The translations under genes and the position numbers were made by a program. Positions 40,089 through 53,500 of a stretch of 64,000 nt of DNA are shown piece by piece. The notes under the pieces were generated by a model. That model ran no database searches. It saw only the letters and a list, made by a program, of their open reading frames with translations, and was not told the origin of the DNA. Source of the DNA: Setaria digitata (lineage: Eukaryota > Nematoda > Chromadorea > Rhabditida > Setariidae); assembly GCA_003640385.1 (NCBI GenBank), contig RCAB01000100.1:1-64000 (forward strand), read 5' to 3'. Each line of letters opens with the position of its first letter. Position 1 is the stretch's first letter.

Positions 40089-40549
40089 CTTGGACGTAAT
40101 TTTCGCAACCTTTCCGCTGCAACTAACTTATCCATTAACGATTACAGACATAAATTTATATTTCAGAAGCCTTTCGAATCCGCTTCTTTCTATTCAGAAT
40201 CATAAGTAACGGATATGAGTGAAAAGAACGAGAACAAACATCATACAAAGGTTAGGAGGAGGACAGAAATGAATATAAACAACATCGGAAGCGTCCCTCG
40301 GAACGCCTAACCCAGAAGGAACAGAAAATCCGCGATCTCCGTCCCGTGCTTCTGACTTATCGTACCACATCTTGCTAGCATGTTTCCGCTCTTGGTTTTT
40401 TGGCAATTTACATCCGAACCGAACAACTAGATGAGATGAATTGAGATTGAAATGTTGTACGGGTAGGTCTCGTCAAGCTCGATATTTTAATGGTGGAGAT
40501 GGTACCACTTGATGTATCCGCGTTTCAGATGAAGGTGTATTTCAGGTCA
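40089..40549. promoter_or_regulatory. Compact divergent promoter region, symplekin / shugoshin
   Basis: Only 461 bp separate the two start codons, so both promoters must fit here, apart from any distal elements. On the plus strand a GTATTTCAG acceptor ends at 40545, four bases before the chosen shugoshin ATG, as expected for an SL trans-splice site. The promoter role is inferred from position; I recognise no specific factor site. Confidence 0.5.
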
Positions 40550-42896
40550 ATGGCTGACATGAAAACCGATGGGATTAGTCCCAACTTATTCTCGGAGCTT
40601 GGCAATAAACTCAGTAAGTTTGATTTTATATATTTTGATAGCTAGAAACATTAAGTACATTGTCAGTTTACATAACATGCTTTACCCGCACGTTAAAGCA
40701 CAGCTATATCACATGATTTCGAGCGCGGTATTCGATTTGGCAAAGTTATGCGTAGTTTTGCGGAAATGCCCTTAAAGTGATAAACCATGAAATGAAGTGA
40801 ATGTTGCAAAGGTGGGAAAAAGAATAATTCAGATACCGTTCGATCGAATCGTTCATTGGTTGCTGCCAATCAGCAGCTTCGAATTCAGCTTTCGCTCGCC
40901 AAAGCAGAAGTCAACCGGTTGCGAAATGAAATTGTCGAGTTGCAAAGACGAATTGCTGAACTTGAATCAGCAGCGGATGAAGAACGTATCGAAATTGTTG
41001 TAAGAAGTCGTTTACAGGTTGATGCTTTTGTTTAAATAACTTTAAATTTATTGGTCGTCAAATTAGTCAAGTTACTGCAACCTAAATGAAGTGTTTGGAG
41101 AGAATGAAGACTTTGTGTGGACGTGAAATACTCGGTGCACTTCATATAGAAGATTTTCTCGGTGAAATTTAGTTAAGATTATATTGACCATCCTTTTCGT
41201 AGTATGGAATACATCAGTACTATTATGTGTAAATATCCTTTTGCTTTTAGTCGAAAAAATGTTAGCGCAAAGTAAATTTAATTTATTTTACAGCAAAGAG
41301 TACAGCATTTGAAATCCATAACTAATCGCACCGTGCAGTACATGAAGAAAACAAAAGCAGATTTTGATCATGCAGCAAATCGTCTTGATCATGCTCTGTT
41401 AGTATCTGACATTAAATTCCTTGTTTGTTGCATCCTCATATTTCTGCGAATTCTACTGTGTTCTATTTTTTTAGAATAAATTTTTTTTTTTTGTAATAAA
41501 AACTTTACTTTTTTCAGTAATTTTGGCAGTGATAATACTTGTACAGACGAATATAGCCGAAGTGTTGCATTGCAGTCAGCACACGAAACAGGTTTCCTAT
41601 TATAACTTGCCAATTTTTCCTAAGGTTTTTTAAGCCATAGTTTTTATTTTTTAATAGTTAGTTTGATGAACATAGTTTAAGGAAGCAAGAACTTTGTACG
41701 TCGTGGGCAGCTTTTGAAATCACCTGCTCTTGAAGTCGTAGAGGAGGTGAGTTGCTTATTTTGTGAGTACTTCATCTCTTTTTCGAAATTGTAACATGGA
41801 TTTGACTTTCAAGAACAGCTAGTGTTAAATCATTTCATTAAATGAGTGCCAGTGTTTAGGATATTTACGGTGAATTGGATGAAGATGAGGATAGTATTTC
41901 CGAAAAGTCTTTTGGTAGGCGGGGGGTCATGCTTATGGACAATGCTGAGTTCATACAATCTTCAGACAACCGCATATCTGATCGTAATAGTCGGCGACAA
42001 ACTTTTTTTGTCAAAAAGGAGCCTGTTGAATTTGGTTAGCTTTCATTCGTGTAATGGAAACTTTGGAGAATTTTCAAAATCTTTTTCGTATTTCTTTTGC
42101 GTGAAATTTTGGTAGTGATTTACTTCTAATTTTGTACGGAATTTTTCATAGACTTCTATGATTTTAGAAGACGAAACCGACACTTCCTTTGCTGAATTAT
42201 CCTTTCCCAAAACGAGCCAGTCAGCGTCATCACTCATGTCTGACGGAGGTTGTTTGTGCTTATGAAATTTTTTAGAATTGTTCCTATTCTAGGGCTTAAT
42301 TTTTGTTTCAAATTTTCAAAGTTTTAAAGTAAGCAAAATCAAACATGTGTTTTAGATCTATCTGCTGTTGCTGTTTCGACAGATCCTGTAACACCCACCT
42401 CAACTTCCATATCGAAAACCCCTCCAACATCTTCTGGTCCTGAAATACTAACCACCTACTCCAAATCTGCAAAATTCTCTACACCGGAAACACCAAATAA
42501 TGAAAATAAACCGACAAAGGTCTCAATAAGAAATGAAATTGATAAAGTGAAAGTTGTTACCCATATTAAAACGAAGAAGATTTCGACTGGTGAAACTCCG
42601 AAGTAAGTTGAACGTGTGTTCATGACAAAATTTCAGTAATATCTTTCAAAGATATTTTATGACCTTGATGACTTTTCGTTTGCAGAAAGCGTAAAAGAAG
42701 CTCTGAAAATAATGCAAGGTCTCCAGTACCTATCGAGAAGTCACTGACAGTGCCAACATCTACGCCCTGTAATGATTTTCTTAGCGCGGAAAGTTTAACT
42801 GGAAGTGTTCGGCAGAAACGTGCAGCAGCAGCAAAGATATCATCTTTCAAAGAGCCGAGCTTAGTAACTAAAATGCGCAATTCGAATGTTAATTAA
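40550..42896 (+). CDS. sgo-1: Shugoshin
   Basis: Nine exons (40550-40613, 40833-41017, 41294-41397, 41518-41591, 41682-41746, 41860-42034, 42168-42248, 42356-42602, 42686-42896) give 401 residues. Shugoshins guard centromeric cohesion by recruiting PP2A and binding phosphorylated H2A. Both conserved ends are seen: an N-terminal coiled coil beginning N-R-S-L-V-A-A-N-Q-Q-L-R, and near the C-terminus the basic SGO motif R-A-A-A-A-K-I-S-S-F-K-E-P-S-L-V-T-K-M-R. The middle is acidic, then Ser/Thr/Pro-rich with a KKRKR cluster, as usual in this fast-evolving family. I chose the ATG at 40550 because a TTTCAG acceptor lies four bases upstream; an in-frame ATG at 40490 would add 20 residues. Exon 2 may instead end at the stronger donor after 40999, also in frame. 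AATAAA at 42910 lies 14 bases past the stop. Confidence 0.92.
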
Positions 42897-43722
42897 TGCA
42901 TTTAGACTAAATAAAAGAAAGGAAGGAAGCGGTGAGGTGTAAAAAAAAATTTATTAATGTACGTTATGCTTTAAAATATGCTGCTTGACTCTTGGGTCGC
43001 TAAACATTTGTTTCACTTATTGTATATTGATTTTTCGGTGTTTTTTGGAAGTATAAATGAACTGATGTTTTATAAACTTTGGATTTCTTGTTTTTCTTTC
43101 ACAGTAAATAGCAATTTTCTAGCTATTCAAAACAAAATTTTCTCGTGATATCTTCTTTTTTATTACAATTGATAAACTCTTTAATGAGGCTTCTCGAAGT
43201 GGTCAACTTTGTCTTGGAAGGAGATCTGGAGTGCTCGTTTATGTTGTGTTAGTCCCGCTTGCTCTTATCACCTGCAGAGCTATCTATGTCTCATTTTTTA
43301 AGTTTCCAGTGCTTTTAAACGTATTTGATTATAGTGAAATCTTATCTAGGTGCCGATGGTGTTATGCCTGGACTGATAAGATTGTTTTGAACTTCGTTTC
43401 TTGGTGCCAGACTAATTCTTGGATTCGAGTTCCAAGAGGGCATGTTTTCCATCTTTCGTTTCGTCTCCTTTTTACCTTTCATTGTACCGCTAATATCGTA
43501 TTTGCAAAATACTTGTTACTTCTCTGCCGGTTGTGTGCTATTGTTAAATTTGAATGGAAGAGTTTTTAGTTCCGACTTCTAAAGAATTAAATGTAATAAT
43601 AAAACATGACTAGTTTTCCGGAGATATTACTAAAGTTGTATTCCAGATACGATTTTCTGGATTATCGGGGTTGAGGGATTATCTCAAGAAATGTTGTAAA
43701 GACAATTTGCAGACTTCTGTTA
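42897..43722. other. Spacer between shugoshin and RMC1
   Basis: About 0.8 kb. The open frame at 43231-43569 is Cys/Phe/Leu-rich and resembles nothing known to me. A TTTGCAG acceptor ends at 43712, ten bases before the RMC1 ATG, so RMC1 may be trans-spliced; it could be the second gene of a shugoshin operon, but this needs transcript data. Confidence 0.4.
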
Positions 43723-46700
43723 ATGCTTCGTATAGGCGATTCTTACGTCATCTTCGAATCGGGTGGTGCGCTATCTGACATTTTTTATGATGATGTTAAT
43801 AGAAAGGTAAACAACGTTCCGAATTTTTCAGATAACTGAATGAAGAAAAAGATCTAATCAAATGTAGTAAGAAGCTAACTGAGTTGGAAATGAGGGTTCC
43901 CTTGTCTCCACTTCGTGAAGTTTGTAAATTTCCAATTAGTCTTTTTTAGATTGTAACAGTTCGTGGCGATGGTATCGCCGAAGTAAGAGCGTATGGATTA
44001 GAAGCGGACGAAGCTATCTCATTTCGGTATATGAAATTTTTGAACGTAAAATGTTGGGAATTAATGCTATTATCTCTCTCACGGATTTCATTTTTTTTTT
44101 TTTTTGATTACATCATACTAATTTCGGTGGCTACACTCTTATTTGTATCCTCATCCTTTTTTTGATTATTAGATTAATTTCCAGTGCAATTGATTATGTA
44201 GAATTTTTTATAAGTACAATTCAAGGCTAACTCTGTGCAGCTTCTTCATTATCATAGTGATTTTATGTATTTTTCAGACTGAAGAGTAGAGGGAAAATTC
44301 GAATAATCAAGTTTTCTCCAGACAAACGCTTGGTATGTATACAGTATGATGACTCTGTTGTTGTAAGTTTTTTCTTTTTCTAACTAATTGGAATTAGAAG
44401 GATATATAATCAAGAGAGATTTTCGTACTACATAATTAACTCGCAATGCTTGAGCGTTGGAAGACTGCCAAGATAAATTCCGAGTCAGTACACAGTTGCT
44501 TTCAAAATACCTTAAATACCTTTTAACCAATTCCAGTTAGTTTTATTAACTTTAAAGAAACCATTCAGAAATAATTTTATAATGATTCTGAAGGTCATAA
44601 TTTATTTCAAGGATTTTATAAACTTCGCAACACTTAGTGTTGATCCGTTATTCAAATGCTTCTCACAATCAACAAAAAATCGTTCAGCGCATATCATTGG
44701 TTTAGAGTGGATTCTGAATAATCAGATTCTTTACATAACAAATCAGGTTACCTTATATTTTTGTTCGATATTATTTAAGAAAAAATTCTTTTTTTGTCAG
44801 CTTCATATTTCAAAATCATAGATTAACATAAACATTTTTCAAATAAAATACACATAAGAATTCACTTCTCACTATTAGTGCATCTTCAAAGAATTTTTTT
44901 TAGGGTTTAGAACTCTATCAAGTGAATCCAGAAAAAAAATCAGCTAAGTTGTTAAAGTCATACAATATTTCGTTATATTGGTATTTATATTATGTAAGTT
45001 CATACTTCGAAATTCTTTCGGATTTCTACTCAGCTGTTAAGCTTATTTTTCGAACTTTGAGTTATTTAATGGTCAAGTAGTTTTACTCAATATCAGATAA
45101 GAACTTCGACGATTTTAACATTAAGGCAATCTCCACTTCTGTTTTGAGAAAGGGCTTAAATGACTGAATATTCTTCTAATTGGTGAGAACCGATAGTTCT
45201 GTGAAGTTTTCATGAAAATACATATAGAAGCAGTATATTCAGCCCAACTCGCAGCTGCTTATTGTATCGTGTGGAGTTGCTGGTGCTTTGTTAAATCCTT
45301 TTACCATTCAGGTATTTTTACTAATCTGATCTAAAGAGAAAAGATAATTTTAATGTCAATTTGATTTGAAGCAGTAGTGTTCGCGCGAGAGATGTGTAAT
45401 ATGAAAATAATATTCCAAGTAATGGGACTTTTGAATATGTCGGAATAACGTTATTTCAGAATGGAAGTATATATCGCCTAATGAAGTTCGAAGTTGAGTT
45501 TGGCCATTCAAATACTAAGCAGCGATTACTAGAGCGAGAAGTATTTATCATATCCATGTTTGTTACTCTTTTTTACTTAGCCCTTTAATCATTTTATTCG
45601 GTTTATTTTAACTCCTCTTATTATTTTATTTTCTGAATGATCGGGAAGCTATTGATCGGAAAACGCTTAGGATAAAGTTATTTGTAATTCAAATGCTTCT
45701 CATAGTATAAAAAAAAGAAACGTTTTGGGATTACTTCATCACCTTCATTCTCTCGTTAATAATCGTTGATGGCTACTTTCGACTCGGAATTTATTTGTCT
45801 AAAATATTTATGAAGTTGTTCCTTGCCATTGGCAGATGTAACTTTTTCAAAGGCAATTCCATGACTTCAGTGAAAATATTGTGCCTTTTTTGCAGTTCTT
45901 TCCTTTCTTATTATTTCCTAAATACCAATAATAAAATAATATTGAAAAGGACAAATTCTGAGATTTTTAAAAAAAAAAAAATTAGTGTAAACATCTTTAT
46001 CAGAATCTTAGACATCGTAGCTAGTAAATCTTTAATAGTGACGTTTAGATAAAGTGGGTGAAACGCGTATTTGTGATTTACTGCTTTCAAAGAGGGATCA
46101 AAGTAACTTTTTTCCATTTACTCTTTTTTGGAGCTGACTTTCTGATTCTTCCCAAAAAAAAAAAAAATTTCTAATCTTATTTCTTAAATTGATGGTATCC
46201 TGTTTGTGATTAGTAGGCTCAAATATTACGCTTAAAAAAATGCTCCAAATGTCCAGGAAAAAATGTAGTTACTAAATCTAATTACTATATGGATTTTTTT
46301 TTTTTGTTTAGAAGTCCAATAGTTTTCTTTGATTTCCCGAAATGATGATGACGGTATTGATGGGATGGGTGAAACGGGAGAGGGTGATAGCTTTTTAGCA
46401 CTGATAAAGCAATAAAGATAATTTCTCGGCTATACTTCGTCCTCTGCAATAGTTCGGGCTGAAAGTTAAGTCTATAATTTGTTCATTAAGTCATATTGGT
46501 GTTGTTTAAGATTGTATTAAACTTTCTTTATCTGAACTTTTGTAAATAATTTGATGATTGCATTCAGGAGACTGTTTTGTAAAAGTTGCTCAGTAAAAAA
46601 AAAAGCATTAATGTATGAATTATATCTCATTATATGACTATGGTTTCGAAACAAAAAAAAAAAAAATGTCATAGTTCGTTCTTTTTTGATTTTAAGCCGT

Positions 46701-49700
46701 ATTGTGATTTGTAATAATACATATTGCCGAAGGGATTAAAAAATTTAAATAAAATAATTGGTTTCGGGCATAATCAGCAGAAAGTTAATCCACCGCAAAA
46801 TTAGCACTTATCAGGCAAAATTTGTCCCGAGCACAGATATCGTCCAGGGCGCGGCAATTTTTCTTTATGAACTGTTTGATTAAAGTTTTGAAAGCAGTCA
46901 TGAATATATGTATTAACAGCTAGTTTCCAAAACATGATCTACAAATTTTCTTTTTTTTTTTTCAGTTATAATGCTTTGTACATAGCAATATTGCGCAACA
47001 GTACTCGGGATTCTACAAGTTCCGATATCGTTTTGTATAAAATGAGTAAGGATGGAATGGAAGTACCGAAACTTGCTCATACTCTGTGTCTGGATATGGT
47101 CGGCGCTTTTGCCTTACATGCATTTAATAACTTAGTTGTTGTGCATCATCAAGTACGATTTATTTAAAGTTATTAAAAAAACTCTTTTACCGCTGTTTTT
47201 GTTTTTTTACCTACAATTTAGTTAGACCATTCAAAGTGTAATTTTGGTAGATGAGGAATAAGAACATTTTTTCTTTTTTTGCTCTGTTATTCATCCACGT
47301 ATTCAATCTACTATGGGCACATTCTGTTCGCACATTCATCACTACCTTTTCAGAGTTCAAAAACATCATTAATTTTCGATATTGGTTTGGAAGAAGCTAG
47401 GAAAAATGACTGTATCTCGTACCCTCTCTTCAGAACTTCGTTAAATTGTTCGGATTTGCTCCAGGCCAAATTCAGTCATGAATTCAAGCTGTACAGTCCC
47501 TCTTGGGTGATGTTTCAGCCGAATTTCATTACGGATGCAAACGTTGGCGTTTTTACATCAGTTTCACTTGATCCAGTTGGAGCTGAAAATTTTATTGAGG
47601 ATAAAGTAATTTTTATCTTATGTTTCATTTTCATTGGTTATCATAGAGATTATGATGTACTTAATCATTATGCATCTAATGGGTCTCAAAAAGGAAAAAA
47701 TAAAAATTAGCGGTGTTTTTATATTGCAAAAAATGTTTTCAGTATCAGTATTTGCATTTTTTGTACAATCGATGTGTTCCAAAGCCAGTGTTTTTGGAAA
47801 ACTTGAAACAATGTATAGTTGCGAATAAACTGAAACTGAAGCAGCTGACACAAATTTTTAATTGGTTCGCGAAAGCAACTGCCAAACGTTCTCTACCAAT
47901 TTTGAGACACAGTGGTGATTTTGTTTTATGCCACTTTTCAATATTGCTATAGTTCAGGTATAAAGATATATTTATGGTAATGTAATCACTATCATCAATC
48001 TGTTTTATAGCCGAAATTTTTTGAAGATGTAAATCGTTGAGGTTCCTTTCAGAATTTTGTTTTTACTTGAGGCAAATAATCTTCGAAAGGATCTCAGTTA
48101 CTAAGATAGATCTATGCTCCACTTTCTTTCTTTCCATTTTTTTTTTAAATACTGTTCAAAATCACGTATAAGAACATATTATCTTTCAAAAGAAAGAATT
48201 TCGATGAATTTTGCAGATAGTGGTTTCAAATATGTCCTAGTGGCTGAATCGTACGAAGAAATTGTTATAGAACAGGGAGATATTGTTGGTAATCTATTCT
48301 TGCTTCCAGACGACTACACTTTTGATCAGAAACAGCGTTTTCTGCAGTATATGCTACGGTATCTTACAGCTTTGCGAGAAAACAAGTTAGAAGTACAGGT
48401 TTGCTTCATGAATCGTAAAGGATTTTATTAAGACAAGGGTTAAAATATATCAGTTGAAATTCTCGAGGTCACTATAGGTAGACAAAAATAAAAGGATATA
48501 CGNTGATTTTATTAAGACAAGGGTGAAAATATATCAGTTGAAATTCTCGAGGTCACTATAGGTAGACAAAAATAAAAGGATATACGGCTTACGAGGTCTA
48601 ATGAAAGATCGTTGTCTCTTTTTTGAAGTGTCTACGATGTTTTCTTAGGTTTGAGTGATAAAATTTCTTTTAACTTTTTTCATCGCATTAATTTCATACT
48701 GCTAATGAAATTTATATGATCAATATATACTTTTGGAAGGCTGGTGTGAACTTTCTAAATCAGAGAAAATGATTTCAAAAATGACTAAATTTCTTATAAA
48801 ATTCAACTTCAAACATTTCCAACCTTTAGTATGGTCCAGCTTTTTAGCCGTACTTTCTGAATGAAATATTTGTTCCTACTATGATTACAATGGGGCAGCT
48901 AGAAAGACTTCATCAACTTCTTCTGTACCGCATTATTCCAGACTCAAAACAGCTGGTTTGTTTAGTTTTGTTTTTAAAATTCTCACTCCGTAAGTTTTAT
49001 TTCCTCGAAACTTGGTCTCGCTCAACCTTTGTTAACTCAACTCCTTCAAATTGTTTTTGTCTCAGTTTCAGACGATATCGTTAATGTTCATAACAATCAA
49101 ATCTGAAGAAACTCCTACTTTTGCACTTCAGGGGTTCTTTTGCTAATTACTTGTTTTTAGGCATTCCAGCTTCTTTCTCATGAAGCAAAATATCCGCCAT
49201 TGGTTCAGCTTGCCTTGGATATGTTGTCAAGGCTTGGCACTGCCACTGAAGAAATTGTTGAGGTTTTAATGGCTAGGAATCTGGTTGTGGAAGCCATTAG
49301 GTTTTATACATTATCGTATTGGGTTAAAATAAAAAAAAAAAAGATTTTGCATTTAATGATTTGCGAATCTTTTAAAAAAATTAAAGTGATCGACCAGTAT
49401 ACTAGGTTAATAGGTCAACCTTGTCACTTCCAGATTTTTGGAAAGCTCACAATCAGCTGATAAGGTCAATGGCTTAAAACTTATTGAAAGTGCTTGGGAA
49501 GAAAATCGCTTAATCCGTTACGCGGTCTTTTCATATTTTCTTGAGCGTAGTTCGAAGACTCGAAATGACATCACGAACTGTTAGTTCTTCTGTCCTTATA
49601 CAGTTAATGGGAAATTGCTTCCCTATGAATAAAAAATTGACCCTTCAAAATCCCCAAATAAACAAATCTGACAACTCACTGCCATCCTACTTTTTTAGCC

Positions 49701-49817
49701 GGGCAGTTCGAAGAATTTTCGAAGAAATTCGAAGCTCTGTTTGACAGTGATGAAATCAAGGCTGCTAAAACCGCTTCTGACGTCATGACTACTTCAAGTA
49801 AATTGAACCAACAGTAA
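43723..49817 (+). CDS. RMC1 (Mic1-domain regulator of the MON1-CCZ1 Rab7 exchange factor)
   Basis: Exons 43723-43806, 43950-44026, 44278-44362, 44612-44746, 44904-44993, 45243-45311, 45460-45540, then 46966-47152, 47354-47605, 47743-47914, 48217-48398, 48848-48955, 49161-49300, 49434-49579 and 49699-49817. Exon 7 ends in phase 0 while 46966 needs phase 2, so one short exon is missing between them; 45581-45600 (20 nt) fits and would give 648 residues (human RMC1 657). RMC1 is the third subunit of MON1-CCZ1, which activates Rab7 in late endosome maturation and autophagy. Matches include S-G-G-A near the start, D-F-x-N-F, N-L-V-V-V-H-H-Q, W-V-M-F-Q-P, D-S-K-x-L and L-D-M-L-x-R-L-x-T-A-x-E-E-I-V-E-V-L of the C-terminal Mic1 domain. 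A polyadenylation signal AATAAA lies at 50077. The intron between 48398 and 48848 contains an assembly duplication. Confidence 0.93.
48421..48586. repeat. 82-bp direct duplication joined by a single N (assembly join)
   Basis: Copies 48421-48502 and 48505-48586 differ at one base (T/G at the tenth-plus position of AGGGTTAAAA against AGGGTGAAAA). A lone N sits between them at 48503. This is best read as two contig ends that overlap but were not merged. It lies inside an RMC1 intron, so the protein is not affected. Confidence 0.9.
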
Positions 49818-50571
49818 AAGCTCCAGCCTAATAGATTACCTTCTACGGTTTCTCTTCCAAAAACTTAGTCGCAACTTAGTAGCCCACTTACGATTGAGCC
49901 AGAGAATGATGTCACCAAGCACGACTTCCATATTTTTGAGTAGTTGTTTCACCATATATCAAATCCAATCCAATTTAGAATAGTCAGTCTTCCCTTACTT
50001 CGTCCATTGGAAATTTTTATGTCACCAACCTTTCTGAAGTTGTTCCCACTCCTCACCCATATGGATTACAGTTATAAATAAAATACACTCTCAAGATGCA
50101 AATTTCGAGCCATTCCCGCTTTGGAAAGCCAGTTGTACTTTTATTTTAATTTCGTTCGTTTGACTGTCAATTCGCATCCTTTACATGAGGTTTCGTGCAG
50201 AGTAATTGTGATGACGATAATGTACCAGTATACAAGAACAAGACAAACAAATTGAGAGATATACTTTGGAATTCGGCAATAATTTTTTCCACGAAATGGG
50301 AAAAATGAATTATTGTTGAATTGGAATTGTGTGATTCAGACCACTTATTGGAGCGCACTGTTTTTACTTAAAATGCAACTTCAAAGATTGGCACAACAAA
50401 GTAAAGAACTAACAAATATTCAAATTTTATTTTTTATGAGAAAGGGCCACAGCCATACCAACGTCGGAAATCAAGCTAAGAAATAACAAAAATTGAATGG
50501 ATTTCAACACTCCCTCTCAAAATGCTTCTTTGTTGCACGGTATTATGATCGACACATTCAAAAATTAAAAT
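49818..50571. other. Convergent intergenic region between RMC1 and asparaginase
   Basis: Contains the 3' flanks of both genes and the likely RMC1 polyadenylation signal at 50077-50082. No other gene recognised. Confidence 0.45.
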
Positions 50572-53500
50572 TCAAAATTGAATTTCTCGGTGTTTCTTCA
50601 TTTTGATGACCAGATCCTGCAGATTAAGCTTTTCAGCATGCGCAAGTGGTGTTAAGCCGAAGTGGTCGCATTTGTCCGGATCAGCGCCTCGCTTCAGCAA
50701 ATAATCCACCAGTTGCTTATTACTTGACTTCACGGCCTATAACATATTTCTCTTTATGATTGATTTCCTCAAATTCACACTACGAATTTAAATGCTTTCT
50801 AAAGGAAATGGCAGAAAAACATGCTAAAATTTACGATATGTAGAGCACTTCTGCCACTATAATCTGGTTGATTTACATCCGCACCAGCAGCGAGCCAAGA
50901 ATCGAGTGTCTTTGTATCACCACAACTGGCGCATAAGCATAGCTCAACACCTTGAAATTTGTTCAGTAATAAAGAAAGATTATTAGAAAAAACTGCCAGT
51001 ACTTCTCAATATTTTTACTTCCTTACCTAGCCGGAGTGGGTTTACAGAGAGTACGGCTCCTGCGGACCGCAAAGTTTCAATGCAAACTTTGTTCTTCGTT
51101 CTTACTGCACCTACAAGAGCATTTTCGTCCCACTGATCTCTGTAAGACATTACGAATTCTTCCTGATGTGCTACTTGCTATTAACAGATCTGAGGGATTT
51201 ACAAAGATTATAACTAAACTATTGAGTGAGACCGATAAAGGAACCTGATAGAGCAATTCCTTAGAAGTTTTTTCAGAAATAATGAATTTTTTTCTTGATT
51301 TTTGCCACAGTTTCTTACTTAAGATGGAAACTGACGCCCTGGGTTAGCAGGTACTTGACGGCTGTAATGTGTCCAGCACTAGCTGCTACGTGTAAGGCAT
51401 TACGTCCGTTGTAATCAATGGCCGAAAGATTAACTCCGTTTTCGCGAAGTGCCTCTAGCAACTCGATGTCACCAGTGTTAGCTGCGTAACACAATAGTGG
51501 TGGATATAGAGCATGACGCAGGAACTCCATTTCATGGGAAGTACTCAGATGCAGGAATCTTGCCATCTGTGGAACTGAAAATTTCCAAACGAATGAAGTT
51601 TTCAGCTAAAAAATTTAGACCAGCTGAAAAAGTATGATAATCTTTCCTTTTCCTTTTTTTTTTTTTTTTTTTTTTTAATTTACCAATTTCAAGATCTCTG
51701 AGTGGTTCAGGTTTTGTAACGGTTAGTTCTCCTCTAATATTTTTAGCTATTATTGCTTTCTTCTTTGCAAGTTCCCAACAATCTTTGCCCAATACATATG
51801 ACAGTTTTGTTAATGCTGCTTCCGTAGTCATATCCGAACCAGGAATGATTCCTATGTCGTAAAGAATCTGAAAAAAGAATGGCTAGAGAGACACGGAAAT
51901 GTGATTTTGCGGGGATTTCAATGATTAAAATGTATTTTCCAATCAGGCAAATTTGGGATCAAGTTGGCGATTAATACGATGCTCCCTGAGAAAATAAACT
52001 GCATTCAGTTTAAGTCAGCAGATTTCACTGGCTTCTATATTTATCTTAGTAAACCATATCAAATCATGGTATTAAAATGAGAAATTTTCCGTTATGTGAA
52101 GAAGTATTAATTGAGAGGCAAGTATTAAATTTAGATTCCAATTCAAAACAAAGTTTTCAATCTTTCGGAAAAATCTTTTCTCAGGTTTCCAAATTAGAAA
52201 ATTTAAACTTTCTACCCCTCATCTAATTTTTTCTTTTTATTCATATATGAAAATATGACATTGGGTTACTTCCCTGCAAAGTGAGAGTGTCCTATCTTCG
52301 TGCAGAAGGAAAGGATTACAGAGAAATAGATGCTTTACTAATAAACACATAAAGCAACAGAAAATACTTTGTATGCATTAAGCTCACAAATGTTTTCTTG
52401 AGTATTTACACAAAACTGTACAAAAATAACACAGAATTCTTCAGGAAAACATGAAATGCTAACCTTCCCTGTCAAATACTGAACGTCCACTTGTCCTCGT
52501 ATGCACTGTGAACAATTAACGATAATGCATCCGCGACCAACAGCTTTTTCCAGTTCGTCGATTATATCTGACCGATGAGATGGCATATTACCAGCACCAA
52601 ATGTTTGAAGAACAATACCCTCAGTGGGTGATTGCAAAGATGCTTTAACCTGGAAATTAGCCTGTTGGTAGATTCCATTCTTACCGTGATTTCTTTTCGA
52701 AATTTTAAGTCATGAAGAGAAAAATGAGTCTATTATTTATTTGATTGGCTCGCAACATAAACATGACCTCCATAGAATCTTACTTGATCTGGAAACATTA
52801 GTCCCATTAGCACTTCAACTTCAACAAAAAATTATCTTAATCCACTGTTAGAAAAATGAAACAAAAAACTTGTAGCAGAGTGAATTACACTTTCTATAGA
52901 AATCGACGGAAAAATCCTCAACAGCCCAACGTTTCGACATAATCGGTCGTGTACTCTAAATGGAGCCACTGAAGGAGAACGAAATACTGAATCATAATTA
53001 ACTGCAAATGTTATGTTATTTAAAAAATATTGAAATATTCATATCAGAAAGAGCAGATAAACAAAACGAATCAAAAACTAAACTAATAAAATGCGATATA
53101 AAAAAAATAAATTGATTTCATGAATAAATCTCATTGTAGAGTCAGCTGCTACTTGCCTTTTATATCAGTATCCATGAAAGCAATGGGAAGCATATTCGGG
53201 CTTTCAAAGGCTTCCAATGCCCTGTTGTCCACTTTTATTGTACGGTTTCCTCGAAAAAGCTTATTGTTAAAATATACAGTAACTTCAGGTATGTCATAAT
53301 TAGCCGCAATAATAAGTGCCCCGATCAAATTTTCTCGACCATCGGAACGAACTTCACACACTGGTATCTACAAAATAGAAGCTATAAAGCAACTTACAAA
53401 GAAGAATGAATCATTAGGCAAGCTGTTTTTAATTCTCAAGAAATGAAACTACGGATCAGTGAAGAGAAATTCGAGCAGAATAATTTATATCTAACAGTGC

